The notes: generated by a model not told the origin, from the sequence alone. Positions 9,317 through 18,669 are shown, counted from the first letter of the stretch. The stretch: DNA of 64,000 bases from CAVYPR01 sp963770505 (GCA_963770505.1 CAVYPR010000006.1:930001-994000); one strand, 5' to 3'. Made by a program: numbers and translations.

Positions 9317-11044
9317 TCAGATCCGGGCGGGGATGACCGAGAGGGTGTCGCGACCCGAGCGCAGCACCGCGCCCGGCACCGCCCCGGTGGGCTCGCCGTC
9401 CACGATGGTCTCGCTCCCGTTGACCAGCACCCTGACCACCCCGGTCGAGGTGGCAAAGAGGCGGGGCGTTCCCCCGGGCAGGTCGTGGACGAGGCGGGCG
9501 GGATCCGAGCCCACCGTGGTCGGGTCGAAGACGAAGAGGTCGGCGCGCATCCCCTCGGCCAACCGGCCCCGGTCACGGATCCCGAAGAGGTCGGCCGGCT
9601 GGGAGGTCATCATCTGCACGGCCCGCTCGACCGGGACCAGCTGGCGGTTGCGCAGGCAATCGCCGAGAAAGGCCGTCGGATAGTTGGACCCGCACATCCG
9701 GTCGAGGTGGGCCCCGGCATCGGAACCCCCGACCATGGCGCGGGGGTCCTGCCAGGTCTCGGCCCGCATGGCCCAGGTGGCCTCGTCCCGGTCGGTCGGC
9801 TTCGGCCACAGCACGGTCCGTAGGTCGTCGGCGATCACGATGTCGAGGAGGGTGTCGAACGGCGCCGTTCCCCGCTCGGCGGCGATGTCGGACACGTCCC
9901 GCCACTCGAGACCCCGGTTGGCTTCGGCGTAGGTGTCCCCGATCACGTAGTTGCCCCAGCCGGCCAGCCTGCGGAAGACGCCGGCCTCCTTGGCGTGGGC
10001 CAGCTCGTCGAGCTTCCGGCGGACGTGGGGGTCCTGGAGCTTCAAGATCCGCTCGGGGACCGGAAGTCCCATGACGTCGCCCCACCCGGGGATGAGGAAC
10101 AGGGCGCAGTGGTTGAGGAAGCTCATGTTCATCGGGACCAGCGTCGGCATGGTCAGGGCCACGATCCGCCCACCTGCGGCGGCCGCGGCCGTGGACGCCT
10201 CGAGCTGGCGTTCCAGCTTCTCGGGCGTCCGGGAGTCGATCGTGAGCAGGTTCCAGTTGAGCGGACGGTGGGCCGTGGCCGACATCGCTGCCATGAGGTC
10301 GATCTCCTCGTCGGAGAAGGCGTCGAGGCACCCGTTGGTGATGTACTCGAGGGTCGTCCCCTCGTGGGCCGCCACCTCCTCGCAGAAGGCCAGCATCTCC
10401 CGGCGGTCGGCGTTGCGCGAGTTGATGGGATTGCCGTCACCGTCGGAGTGGGTGCGCGACTGTGAGGAGGAGAAGCCGAGCCCCCCGGCTTCCAGCGACT
10501 CGGCCAGGAGAGCCCGCATGGCGGTGATCTCCTCGTCGGTGGCCACCTCGGCGGAACGTTCTGCGCCCATGATCTTGCGTCGGAGCGCGCAGTGGCCGAC
10601 CAGGAAGCCGGCATTCACCCCGAGGTTGCCCTCGAGCCGGTCGAGGTACTCGCCGAAGGTCTTCCAGTTCCACGGCACCCCCGACTCCAGGGCGGCCAGG
10701 GGCATCCCCTCGACCTTGGCCATCATCCGCCGGAGGTAGTCGGCGTCCTCGGGGTTGAGCGGGGCCAGGGTGAAGCCGCAGTTCCCCCCGATCACCGTGG
10801 TCACACCGTGCAGGTTGGACGGCGAGGCAGACGGGTCCCAGAACAGCTGGGCGTCGTAGTGGGTGTGGGGGTCGATCACCCCGGGCGCCACCATCAGCCC
10901 CGCGGCGTCGAGCTCCTCGCGGCCGGACTCGCCGACGTCGCCGATCGCGACGATCCGACCGTCGTCGACGCCGACGTCGGCCACCCGTCCGGGTGAGCCG
11001 TTGCCGTCGATCACGGTGCCGCCGCGAATCACGTAGTCCAGCAT
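9317..11044 (-). CDS. Amidohydrolase, N-acyl-D-amino-acid deacylase type
   Basis: 575 residues, the usual length of the D-aminoacylase branch of the amidohydrolase superfamily. N-terminal beta-sandwich strands LDYVIRGGTVIDGNGSPGRVADVGV precede the metal motif VIDPHTHYDAQ. Later come VIGGNCGFTLAP, GFLVGHCALRRKIMG and SDAGAHLDRM, the last holding the catalytic Asp. The family hydrolyses amide bonds of N-acyl-D-amino acids or related compounds with zinc in a TIM barrel. ATG 11044 follows AGGAGG. The true substrate cannot be fixed; distant relatives include hydantoinase-like enzymes. Confidence 0.85.
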   Translation of the reverse strand: MLDYVIRGGTVIDGNGSPGRVADVGVDDGRIVAIGDVGESGREELDAAGLMVAPGVIDPHTHYDAQLFWDPSASPSNLHGVTTVIGGNCGFTLAPLNPEDADYLRRMMAKVEGMPLAALESGVPWNWKTFGEYLDRLEGNLGVNAGFLVGHCALRRKIMGAERSAEVATDEEITAMRALLAESLEAGGLGFSSSQSRTHSDGDGNPINSRNADRREMLAFCEEVAAHEGTTLEYITNGCLDAFSDEEIDLMAAMSATAHRPLNWNLLTIDSRTPEKLERQLEASTAAAAAGGRIVALTMPTLVPMNMSFLNHCALFLIPGWGDVMGLPVPERILKLQDPHVRRKLDELAHAKEAGVFRRLAGWGNYVIGDTYAEANRGLEWRDVSDIAAERGTAPFDTLLDIVIADDLRTVLWPKPTDRDEATWAMRAETWQDPRAMVGGSDAGAHLDRMCGSNYPTAFLGDCLRNRQLVPVERAVQMMTSQPADLFGIRDRGRLAEGMRADLFVFDPTTVGSDPARLVHDLPGGTPRLFATSTGVVRVLVNGSETIVDGEPTGAVPGAVLRSGRDTLSVIPARI

Positions 11045-11107
11045 CGAGCGCCTCCTGGGAGGGCGGGGGCCTCCCGTGGCCCGCGCCTCAGCAAATCTGA
11101 CACCGCG

Positions 11108-11623
11108 TCAGCTTACGGTGGGCGGCGAGGCGCTGGCGCCGGTCGACCCCAGCCCCAGCTTGCGGTGGTCCCAGCTCACCGTGCGCTCCACGTGCAGCCT
11201 CACCACCACCCGCTTGTGCAGCATGGCCTCGACGAAGGGCTTCATCTCTTCGGAGTAGGGGCCGGTGTAGCGCTCGAACACGCTCACCCCCAGCGCCCAC
11301 ATCCGTTGGGGATCGTCGATGATCTCCGCCCGGCCGGCCAGCTCCACGCCCCGCAGCTCCTCGTAGGAGTCACCGGCCTCCACCAGACAGGTCATGCGGG
11401 GGTCCCGGCGGAGGTTCTGGACCTTCTGGGACTTGGCCTTGGTCTCGACGGCCACCGCCCCCTCCACGAACCCGTACCACATGGCCACGGCGTGGATCGA
11501 GCCGTCGAAATTGATGGTGCACATCGACAGCGTGCGTTGCCCGACGAGGAACGCCTCGACCTCGTCGGGGGTCATCTTGATGATGTCCCGCTGCTTCACC
11601 CCGTGCCCCATGGCCTCGGTCAT
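11108..11623 (-). CDS. PPOX-fold (pyridoxamine 5'-phosphate oxidase-like) protein
   Basis: 171 residues with the split-barrel flavin or F420-binding fold. FLVGQRTLSMCTINFDGSIHAVAMWYGFV is strand 1-2, followed by KAKSQKVQNLRRDPRMTCLVEAG, the usual cofactor phosphate region, and ELRGVELAGRAEII. In actinobacteria this family often uses F420H2 to reduce small molecules, though FMN or heme binders exist. GGGAGGAAG lies just before ATG 11623. It lies 63 bases upstream of the amidohydrolase on the same strand. Confidence 0.8.
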   Translation of the reverse strand: MTEAMGHGVKQRDIIKMTPDEVEAFLVGQRTLSMCTINFDGSIHAVAMWYGFVEGAVAVETKAKSQKVQNLRRDPRMTCLVEAGDSYEELRGVELAGRAEIIDDPQRMWALGVSVFERYTGPYSEEMKPFVEAMLHKRVVVRLHVERTVSWDHRKLGLGSTGASASPPTVS

Positions 11624-11747
11624 GGCTTCCCTCCTCTACCCCACATCGTGCCTGGTTGACCGAGGGATCAAAGAGTTCACCTCTCCGTCATCTCGATGTT
11701 GCAGCCGGGTCGCGGGACGTTCATCTGGCTTCCGTACGGTTCGGACT

Positions 11748-12029
11748 ATGGCACAGCAGTCCGATCTCGACCGGGGGTCGGAGCGCAACGGCGGTCGGAC
11801 GGTCCCCTTGGCCGAGGGGACCGCATGCGGGTCGACGCAATTGGCCACCATCGTGCCGTTCCCCCTCGCCGGCCGCCGGCGCCGTCGGACCCTGCTCCAG
11901 CGGCTGCTCCTGGCGGGGAATCTGGAGACGCCCCGCCTGCGGCCGCCCCGGCCCGCCTGCCCGGCCGTGGCTCCCGGTCCCCGCTGGCACCCGTCGACCG
12001 GACTCCGGCACCCCGACGACGTGGCCTGA
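11748..12029 (+). CDS. Possible small leaderless ORF, function unknown
   Basis: A 93-codon frame from ATG 11748 inside the 429-base gap between the PPOX gene and the response regulator. TACGGT at 11735-11740 lies seven bases before the ATG, the spacing seen at other leaderless starts in this window. The product (MAQQSDLDRGSERN at its N-terminus, then Arg- and Pro-rich) has no recognisable domain and biased composition, so it may be non-coding. The rest of the gap shows nothing else. Confidence 0.3.
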   Translation: MAQQSDLDRGSERNGGRTVPLAEGTACGSTQLATIVPFPLAGRRRRRTLLQRLLLAGNLETPRLRPPRPACPAVAPGPRWHPSTGLRHPDDVA

Positions 12030-12052
12030 CGGCCAGCCGACCACCGAACTCC

Positions 12053-12788
12053 ATGACCACCTCGACCATTGACAGCCACGACGTGGTCGGCCGGGCCGGC
12101 CGGGACAGCCGGCCGGTGGTCCTCGTCGTCGACGACGAGGAGTCCTACCGCCAGGCGCTGGCCTCAGGACTCTCCCGGGAGGGCTTCGCCGTCGAGCTGG
12201 CGGCCGACGGCCACGAGGCGCTCCGCCTCTTCCACCGGATCCACCCCGACCTGGTCCTGCTCGACGTGATGCTGCCCGACCAGTCCGGGATCGAGCTCTG
12301 CCAGCGCATGCGGGCGCTGGCCCCGGTGCCCATCATCATGGTCACGGCCCGCGACGCCGAGGTCGACATCGTCCTCGGCCTCGAGCTCGGGGCCTCGGAC
12401 TACGTCGCCAAGCCCTTCCGTCTGCGCGAGCTGGTGGCCCGAATGCGCGCCGTGCTGCGCCGGGGCCTGTCCACCCCCGCCCCGCGAGGAGACCGTCCAG
12501 GTGGGCCCGGTCCACCTCGACACCGGCCGGCGCGAGGTCACGGTCGACGACCGGCCGGTCGACCTCTCGAGGAAGGAGTTCGACCTCCTCGCCCTCCTCA
12601 TGACCCACGCCGGGCAGGTGGTCACCCGCGAGTGGTGCATCGACCGCCTCTGGTGGGACCAGGACCTCTCCGACACCCGTACCCTGGACACCCACGTGAA
12701 GCGGCTCCGCCGCAAGGTGGAGCCCGACCCGGCCCACCCCCGGCACTTGCTGACCATCCGCGGGGTCGGCTTCCGCTTCGAGCCGTAG
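12053..12788 (+). CDS. OmpR-family response regulator, interrupted by a frameshift
   Basis: The receiver domain runs from ATG 12053: VVLVVDDEESYRQAL, phosphoacceptor Asp71 in LVLLDVMLPD, the MVTARD Thr and the YVAKPF Lys. After LRRGLSTPAP the frame is lost. The winged-helix output domain continues one base on from about 12486 (EETVQVGPVHLDTGRREV, then SRKEFDLLALL, RLWWDQDL, TLDTHVKRLRRKVE and IRGVGFRF). The joint falls in a C-rich run at 12471-12485 and fits one extra base. It is either a real pseudogene, a split receiver/DNA-binding pair, or a base-calling error; I favour error because both halves look intact. It resembles RegX3-type regulators. No kinase gene is adjacent. Confidence 0.75.
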
Positions 12789-12836
12789 CCCGGCCGTCCC
12801 GGGAAACGGCAACCGGCGGGTTGGTACGCTGGGCGG

Positions 12837-13301
12837 ATGCGCAAGGGCGATGTCATCCCCGACTTCGAGTTGCCCGACGAGAACGGGACGCCGAGGCGGC
12901 TGAGCACCCTGCTGGCCGACGGGCCCGTCGTCCTCTTCTTCTACCCCGCGGCCATGACGTACGGCTGCACCAAGGAGAGTTGCCACTTCAGGGACCTGGC
13001 GTCGGAGTTCGCGGCCGTGGGCGCGCAGCGGGTGGGCATCAGCGCCGACAAGGTCGAGAAGCAGAAGCAGTTCTCGGACAAGCACTCCTTCGACTTCCCA
13101 CTGCTGTCGGACCCCGACTACGCCGTGTCGATCCAGTTGGGCGTGAAGCGGTCGATCAACATGCTGGGCAACCGGCGCACCACCTTCGTCATCGACACCG
13201 ACCGCACCCTGCTCGGCGTGATCCACACCGAGATCTCGATGGGCGCGCACGCCGACCGGGCCCTGGAGATCCTGCGCGCCCGCCAGGCGCCGGCCGCCTG
13301 A
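12837..13301 (+). CDS. Bcp/PrxQ-type peroxiredoxin
   Basis: 154-residue thiol peroxidase that reduces hydrogen peroxide and organic hydroperoxides with thioredoxin or a related thiol. The peroxidatic Cys44 lies in YPAAMTYGCTKESC, with a resolving Cys49 five residues on, the PrxQ arrangement. FPLLSDPD and the conserved Arg in NRRTTFVID are present. TACGCT at 12825-12830 sits six bases before ATG 12837, suggesting a leaderless transcript. The PPOX gene starts 12 bases after its stop, so they probably form one redox operon with the SDR. Confidence 0.9.
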   Translation: MRKGDVIPDFELPDENGTPRRLSTLLADGPVVLFFYPAAMTYGCTKESCHFRDLASEFAAVGAQRVGISADKVEKQKQFSDKHSFDFPLLSDPDYAVSIQLGVKRSINMLGNRRTTFVIDTDRTLLGVIHTEISMGAHADRALEILRARQAPAA

Positions 13302-13312
13302 GCGGCGCGGCG

Positions 13313-14020
13313 GTGACCGAGAGCGGGACGGGGGCCGACGCCTCGGGGGACGAGGGGAGCCTGAAGCCGACCACCAGGACCACGCTCCGCCGCAAGAAGG
13401 AGCGCGGCCACCTCGACATGGGGACCGTGCGCGCCATCCTCGACGAGGGGTACCTCTGCCACGTCGGCTTCACCGACAATGGCACGGCCTACGTGGTGCC
13501 CATGGCCTACGCCCCGGTGGGCGACGTCCTCTACCTCCACGGTGCGCCGGCCAACCGGACGCTGCGAGCCCTGGAGGATGGCGCCGAGGCCTGTGTCACG
13601 GTCACCCTGCTCGACGGTCTCGTGCTGGCCCGCTCGGCCTTCCACCACTCGATGAACTACCGGTCGGTGATGCTGCTGGGCACCGCCGTCCGGGTCACGG
13701 ACCAGGCCGAGCAGCTCCTGGCGGCGCGCTCCCTGCTCGACCACATGGCCCCCGGCCGGGGGGACGACGCCCGTCCGCCCAGCCCCACCGAGCTGCGCGG
13801 GACCCTCATCCTCCGGTTCCCGGTGGTCGAGGGGTCGGCCAAGGTGCGCACGGGCGGGCCGATCGACGACGAGGAGGACATGGGGCTTTCGGTCTGGGCC
13901 GGGGTGGTCCCCCTCCGCACGGTGCCCGGGCCGCCGCTCTCCGAGCCGGACCTGCCGGCGGGTGTGGCGGTCCCCTCCTACGCCACCGACCCCCGTCGGC
14001 CGGGGGACCCGCCGCGGTGA
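13313..14020 (+). CDS. PPOX-fold flavin-binding protein, NimA-like
   Basis: 235 residues starting at GTG 13313. LRRKKERGHLDMGTVRAILDEGYLCHVGF and AYVVPMAYAPVGDVLYLHGAPANRTLRALEDG define the pyridoxamine-phosphate-oxidase-like clan member related to 5-nitroimidazole-resistance proteins. The usual His near FHHSMNYRSVMLLGTAVRV is present. It probably binds FMN or heme and has no confirmed substrate. It is 12 bases downstream of the peroxiredoxin and its stop overlaps the SDR start (GTGA), implying translational coupling. Confidence 0.8.
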   Translation: MTESGTGADASGDEGSLKPTTRTTLRRKKERGHLDMGTVRAILDEGYLCHVGFTDNGTAYVVPMAYAPVGDVLYLHGAPANRTLRALEDGAEACVTVTLLDGLVLARSAFHHSMNYRSVMLLGTAVRVTDQAEQLLAARSLLDHMAPGRGDDARPPSPTELRGTLILRFPVVEGSAKVRTGGPIDDEEDMGLSVWAGVVPLRTVPGPPLSEPDLPAGVAVPSYATDPRRPGDPPR

Positions 14021-14841
14021 GCGCCGGGACGATCGTCGTCACCGGGTCGGCCTCGGGCATCGGGGAGGCCTGCCAGCGACGGCTGGCCGGCGAAGGGGCG
14101 AGGGTCTTCGGCGTCGACCTGCACGACGCCGACGTCATCGCCGACCTCGGCACCCCCGAGGGGCGACGAGCCGCCATCGAGGCCGTAGACCGGATCTGCG
14201 GCGGCCGACTCGAGGGGGTGGTCACCTGCGCCGGGGTGGCCGGCGCGCCCTCGCGCCCCGGCTCCCTGGTCACCTCGGTCAACTACTTCGGCTCGGTCGC
14301 CCTGCTCGAGGGGCTGCGACCGCTCCTCGCCCGCTCGGCCACCCCGGCCGCCGTGGCCATCAGCTCCAACTCCACGACCATCCAGCCGGCCATCCCGGCC
14401 GCCCTGGTGGCGGCCTGCCTCGGTGGCGACGAGGGGAAGGCCAGAAGGTCGGCGGACGAGGCCGGTGCGGTGGCCGCCTACGCCGCCGCCAAGCTGGCCA
14501 TCGCCCACTGGGTGCGCCGCCAGGCGGTCTCGGCCGAGTGGGCCGGCAGCGGGATCCGGCTCAACGCCGTGGCCCCGGGCATGGTCGACACCCCGCTGGT
14601 GGCCGAGCCGGACATGGCCCCGCTGATCGAGATCCTCCCCATCCCCGTGGGCCGGCCGGGACGGCCCGAGGAGATCGCCGCACTGGTGGACCTCCTGCTC
14701 GGGCCCGACGGCGGGTTCTTCTGCGGTTCGGTGGTCCTGGTCGACGGTGGGACCGAGGCGCTGCTGCGGCCGACCGACTGGCCGGCCGCCTGGGACCTCG
14801 ACCTCGGGGCGGCCACCAAGAAGCTCCAGGGCACGGACTGA
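14017..14841 (+). CDS. Short-chain dehydrogenase/reductase (SDR)
   Basis: 274 residues, Rossmann fold. The cofactor loop is TGSASGIG, the acidic residue of VDLHD suggests NAD(H) preference, the active-site Ser lies in AISSNST and the catalytic YAAAK is present. The C-terminal RLNAVAPGMVDTPL and GSVVLVDGGTEAL segments are standard. Architecture resembles 3-alpha-hydroxysteroid dehydrogenase/carbonyl reductase-like SDRs with an insertion before YAAAK, but the substrate is unknown. GTG 14017 overlaps the upstream stop by four bases. Confidence 0.85.
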   Translation: MSAGTIVVTGSASGIGEACQRRLAGEGARVFGVDLHDADVIADLGTPEGRRAAIEAVDRICGGRLEGVVTCAGVAGAPSRPGSLVTSVNYFGSVALLEGLRPLLARSATPAAVAISSNSTTIQPAIPAALVAACLGGDEGKARRSADEAGAVAAYAAAKLAIAHWVRRQAVSAEWAGSGIRLNAVAPGMVDTPLVAEPDMAPLIEILPIPVGRPGRPEEIAALVDLLLGPDGGFFCGSVVLVDGGTEALLRPTDWPAAWDLDLGAATKKLQGTD

Positions 14842-14955
14842 CCTCCCCGCGGTGAACCGGGCCGCGCATGGGCGGGGATCGGGTCACGGAGCTCGGCGGG
14901 CCCTCGGAACGCGCCAACCCCCTCGGGGAGCGACCGGGTCCCTAGGCTCCCTCGG

Positions 14956-16200
14956 GTGCCCGGCCGGATCCTGATCGACGTCTCGCCGCTGCGGGAGAGC
15001 CGCGACTTCCGGTTCCTCTTCTTCGGCCAGATCGTCGGCTCGGTGGGCAGCCAGCTCACCCTGGTGGCCATCCCCTACCAGATCTACTCCGAGACGCACT
15101 CGTCCCTGCAGGTGGGGGCGGTCAGCCTGGTCCAGCTGGTCCCCCTCATCGTCGGGGCCCTGGTGGGCGGGTCGCTCGGCGACGCCCTCGACCGCCGGAC
15201 GCTGCTCCTGGTGGCCTCGGGGGCCCTCGCCCTCACCAGCGCCGCGCTGGCCGTCAACTCGCTGGTCGACCACCCCTCGATCGTGGCCATCTACCTGGTC
15301 AGCGCGCTGGCCGCCGGGCTGACCGGCTTCGCCACCACGGCCCGCAACGCGGCCGTCCCCACCCTGGTCGAACGACGGCTGCTCGCCCCCGCCTACGCCT
15401 TCATGCAGATCATCTTCCAGGTGGGGACGGTAGCCGGGCCGGCCCTGGCCGGACTCCTCATCGCCATCATCGGCGTGCCGTGGGTCTACGGCATCGACGC
15501 CCTCACCTACGGCGTCAGCATCGTGACCGTCGCCATGATGTCGCCGATCCCCCCGGTGGCCGGGGCCACTCGGCCCGGCATCGGCTCGATCATGGAGGGT
15601 CTTCGCTACCTGCGGGGCCGCCAGGCCCTGCAGGGCGTCTACCTCATCGACATCAACGCCATGGTCTTCGGCATGCCCCGCGCCCTGTTCCCGGCCCTGG
15701 CCGCCACGGTCTTCCGCGGCGGCGCGGTGACGCTGGGCTTCCTCTACGCCGCACCGGGGGCCGGTGCGCTGCTCGGCGCGGCCACCACCGGGTGGGTGAC
15801 CCGCGTGCGTCGGCAGGCCTGGGTCATCTTCGGCGCCGTGCTCGTCTGGGGGGCGGCCATCACCGCCTTTGGCTTCAGCACGGTGCTGTGGCTGTCCCTG
15901 CCCCTCCTGGCCGTGGCCGGCTGGGCCGACGTGATCTCGGCCGTCCTGCGCAACACCGTCCTCATGTCCTCGATCCCCGAGCAGTTCCGCAGCCGGATGG
16001 CCTCCATCCAGATGGCGGTGGTGCAGGGGGGGCCGCGCCTGGGCGACCTCGAGTCCGGGTTGGTGGCCACCGCCGTCACCACGGAGTTTTCCATCGTCTC
16101 GGGCGGCCTGGCCTGCATCGTGGGGGCGGTGGCCCTCATGGCCGCCCTGCCGGGGTTCCGGCGCTACACCGACGACCCCGACGCCCCACCGGCCGGCTGA
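14956..16200 (+). CDS. MFS transporter (MFS_3 family)
   Basis: 414 residues with about twelve membrane segments. FRFLFFGQIVGSVGSQLTLVAIPYQIY and GGSLGDALDRRTLLL are the first helix and loop 2-3 motif of the EntS/multidrug exporter group. TAGGCT at 14943-14948 lies seven bases before GTG 14956 and would make the transcript leaderless. The last 37 bases overlap a convergent membrane-protein ORF on the opposite strand. Substrate unknown. Confidence 0.85.
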   Translation: MPGRILIDVSPLRESRDFRFLFFGQIVGSVGSQLTLVAIPYQIYSETHSSLQVGAVSLVQLVPLIVGALVGGSLGDALDRRTLLLVASGALALTSAALAVNSLVDHPSIVAIYLVSALAAGLTGFATTARNAAVPTLVERRLLAPAYAFMQIIFQVGTVAGPALAGLLIAIIGVPWVYGIDALTYGVSIVTVAMMSPIPPVAGATRPGIGSIMEGLRYLRGRQALQGVYLIDINAMVFGMPRALFPALAATVFRGGAVTLGFLYAAPGAGALLGAATTGWVTRVRRQAWVIFGAVLVWGAAITAFGFSTVLWLSLPLLAVAGWADVISAVLRNTVLMSSIPEQFRSRMASIQMAVVQGGPRLGDLESGLVATAVTTEFSIVSGGLACIVGAVALMAALPGFRRYTDDPDAPPAG

Positions 16201-16637
16201 CGGCGCACGCCCTCGGCCGCGCTGGCCTCCAACCGGTCCATCGGCAGGGCCACCACGAACAGGAGGGCGGCCAGGGGCAGGATGAACGGTCCGACGGTGA
16301 ACACCCCGAGCAGCGCCACGACCCCGGCGCCACCGGCCGCCACCAGGCCGGCCACCCCCGGTCGGGGAGAGCGGTGGGTGCACCGCCACAGAAGGCTGGC
16401 CGTGACCACCAGGCAGGCCGCCCCCAGGACCGCCAGCAGCACCGCCACCGGCCCCGGGTTCTCGTCGTAGATCGACCTGGCGGGGCCGGAGCCCGAGGAT
16501 TCGGACACCACGCAGCACAGCACCGCCAGCGCCCCCAGCCAGAGGTAGGAGCCGACGAGCAGGACCACCCTCACGGTGACCTGCCGGCGGGCCGCCCGTC
16601 CGCCGGCCGCCGGGTCTGCTGGTGCGCCCACGACCAC
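16164..16637 (-). CDS. Hypothetical four-helix membrane protein
   Basis: 157 residues with four clear hydrophobic stretches: VRVVLLVGSYLWLGALAVLCC, PVAVLLAVLGAACLVVTASLL, VAGLVAAGGAGVVALLGVF and FILPLAALLFVVAL. No family is recognised. It has no obvious ribosome site at GTG 16637 (GTG 16631 is also possible) and overlaps the end of the MFS gene. Coding is supported mainly by the four spaced transmembrane segments, which shadow frames rarely give. It is divergent from the VOC gene. Confidence 0.55.
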   Translation of the reverse strand: MVVGAPADPAAGGRAARRQVTVRVVLLVGSYLWLGALAVLCCVVSESSGSGPARSIYDENPGPVAVLLAVLGAACLVVTASLLWRCTHRSPRPGVAGLVAAGGAGVVALLGVFTVGPFILPLAALLFVVALPMDRLEASAAEGVRRQPAGGASGSSV

Positions 16638-16744
16638 CAGTGTGGCGGCGGGTGGCGGGCGGCGCCCGGGATGGCGGCCCCCCTAGACTTCCCCGGCGGC
16701 GACCAGCCGCCGGCGTGCGCCGGCTGCTCGCGGGGAGGCCGACG

Positions 16745-17173
16745 TTGCGCGTGATCCACCATTCGGCCATCTGCGTGAGGGACGTCGAGGCCAGCCTGCG
16801 GTTCTGGCGGGACGGCCTGGGGTTCGAGGTCACCATGGACCGCCGGTTCGAGGGGGACTGGCCGACCCTCCTGCACGGCTCGTCGAGGGAGCTCCGCTCG
16901 GTCTTCCTGGGCGACCCCGGCCACCCGGCGTCGGGGACGGTCGAGCTCGTCCACCTGGGCGACGTCGACGGTCCGGCGTCCGGCGGCGGACCGGCCGCCG
17001 CCGGGTTCCTGCTGCTCTCGATCGAGTGCCACGTGGAGCAGACCTTGGCCCTGCTGGACGGGATGGGCCTCGGGGGACCGCCCCGGCGCATCGAGGCCTA
17101 CGGCACCCCCATGGCCGTGGTGACCGACCCCGACGGCGTCCTGGTCGAGCTGGTCGACGTGAGGGACCGGTGA
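16745..17173 (+). CDS. VOC family (glyoxalase/dioxygenase-like) protein
   Basis: 142 residues with two beta-alpha-beta-beta-beta modules. RVIHHSAICVRDVEASLRFWRDGLGFEV gives the first metal ligand region (His), GTVELVHLGD the second strand, and YGTPMAVVTDPDGVLVELVDV the closing Glu. Families with this fold include methylmalonyl-CoA epimerase, glyoxalase I and extradiol dioxygenases. TTG 16745 is chosen since GGGGAGG is six bases upstream; GTG 16751 is the alternative. TAGACT at 16684-16689 may be its -10. It starts the VOC-monooxygenase-reductase operon and overlaps the next gene by four bases. Confidence 0.8.
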   Translation: MRVIHHSAICVRDVEASLRFWRDGLGFEVTMDRRFEGDWPTLLHGSSRELRSVFLGDPGHPASGTVELVHLGDVDGPASGGGPAAAGFLLLSIECHVEQTLALLDGMGLGGPPRRIEAYGTPMAVVTDPDGVLVELVDVRDR

Positions 17174-18669
17174 CCGGCGTGGGCGCGCCCAACGGCGCGG
17201 TCGAAGAGCACGAGGTCACCGTCGTCGGCGCCGGGTTCGGCGGGCTGGTGGTGGCCCACCGGCTGGCCGGGGTCGGGGTGGACGACGTGGTCATCCTCGA
17301 GCGCGGCGACGGCGTCGGCGGCACCTGGCGGGCCAACACCTACCCGGGCGCGGCCTGCGACGTCCCCTCCCACCTCTACAGCCTCTCCTTCGCCCCCAAC
17401 CCGCACTGGTCGCGCACCTACGCCACCCAGCCCGAGATCCTCGCCTACGTGGAGGACTGCTACGACCGCCTCGACGTCCGGCGCAAGGTCCGCACCGGCA
17501 CCGAGGTGGCGGCCGCCACCTGGGACGAGGAGCGCGCCACCTGGGAGGTGGCCGACCGCACCGGGAGGCGGTGGCGGTCCCGGGTGCTGGTCTCGGCCGT
17601 CGGGCTCTTCCACACCCCCTTCGTCCCCGACCTCGCCGGGCTGGCGGAGTTCTCGGGTACCGTCTTCCACTCGGCCCGCTGGGACCACGGCCACGACGTC
17701 TCGACAGAGCGGGTGGCGGTGATCGGCACCGGGGCCAGCGCCGTCCAGGTGGTCCCGGCCATCGCCGAGCGCACCGCCCACGTCGACCTCTACCAACGCA
17801 GCCCGGCGTGGGTGGTGCCCCGCATCGACCGGGCCTTCACCGCCGAGGAGAAGGAGGCCTTCGCCGCCGACCCCGGCCTCCTGGCCCGCCACCGCGAGGA
17901 GATCTACCAGTTCTTCGAGCAGAGCCCCGCCTTCGTGGTGGGCGACCCGTCGGCCGCCATGCTGGGCGGCCTGGCCGCCAGCTACCTCGAACGCAAGGTG
18001 CCCGACCCCGAGCTGCGAAGGAGGCTCACCCCCGACTACCCGTTCGGCTGCAAGCGCGTCCTCATTTCGAGCGACTTCTACCCGGCCGTCCAGCGCGACG
18101 ACGTGGAGCTGGTGACCTCGCCCATCGAGCGCATCACGGCCGGGGGCGTGCGCACCGTTGACGGCCGGGAGCGACCCTGCGACACGATCGTGCTCTGCAC
18201 CGGGTTCCGGGCGGCCGACTACCTGCTCGGCCTCGAGGTCACCGGCCGGGACGGGGTGACGCTGCGCGACCACTGGGCGGGTGTGCCCCGCGCCTTCCAC
18301 GGCCTGGCGGTCCCGGGCTTCCCAAATCTCTTCTTCCTCTACGGCCCCAACACCAACCAGGGGGGCAACTCGATCCTGCTCATGCTCGAGGCCCAGGCCG
18401 GGTTCGTGGCCGGGGCGATGGAGGCGATGCGCCACCGGGACCTGGCCAGCGTGGAGGTATCCGGTCCGGCCATGGGCCGCTACCTCGACGAGCTCGAGCG
18501 CGCCCTGGCCACCACGGTGTGGCGCGGCTGCGCCACCTACTTCCACTCCCCCCAGGGGGAGATCGTCACCCAGCTCCCCCACACCGCCGGCTGGTACGCG
18601 GAGGCCGTGCGGCGCTTCGACCCGGCCGACTTCGAGCTCACGGCCCAGCGCCGCAGAGTGCCCAGATGA
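17170..18669 (+). CDS. Type I Baeyer-Villiger-like flavin monooxygenase
   Basis: 499 residues. FAD motif VVGAGFGGLVVAHRL near the N-terminus; the BVMO fingerprint FSGTVFHSARWD, which fits FxGxxxHxxxW(P/D), near residue 160; second dinucleotide (NADPH) motif VIGTGASAVQVVPAIAE; and the C-terminal NLFFLYGPNTNQGGNS. The family inserts oxygen next to a carbonyl in ketones to give esters or lactones, or oxidises heteroatoms. GTG 17170 overlaps the VOC stop and its own stop overlaps the reductase ATG, so three proteins are translationally coupled. This suggests stepwise oxidation of a cyclic or terpenoid/steroid-like ketone, an inference from context. Confidence 0.88.
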   Translation: MTGVGAPNGAVEEHEVTVVGAGFGGLVVAHRLAGVGVDDVVILERGDGVGGTWRANTYPGAACDVPSHLYSLSFAPNPHWSRTYATQPEILAYVEDCYDRLDVRRKVRTGTEVAAATWDEERATWEVADRTGRRWRSRVLVSAVGLFHTPFVPDLAGLAEFSGTVFHSARWDHGHDVSTERVAVIGTGASAVQVVPAIAERTAHVDLYQRSPAWVVPRIDRAFTAEEKEAFAADPGLLARHREEIYQFFEQSPAFVVGDPSAAMLGGLAASYLERKVPDPELRRRLTPDYPFGCKRVLISSDFYPAVQRDDVELVTSPIERITAGGVRTVDGRERPCDTIVLCTGFRAADYLLGLEVTGRDGVTLRDHWAGVPRAFHGLAVPGFPNLFFLYGPNTNQGGNSILLMLEAQAGFVAGAMEAMRHRDLASVEVSGPAMGRYLDELERALATTVWRGCATYFHSPQGEIVTQLPHTAGWYAEAVRRFDPADFELTAQRRRVPR

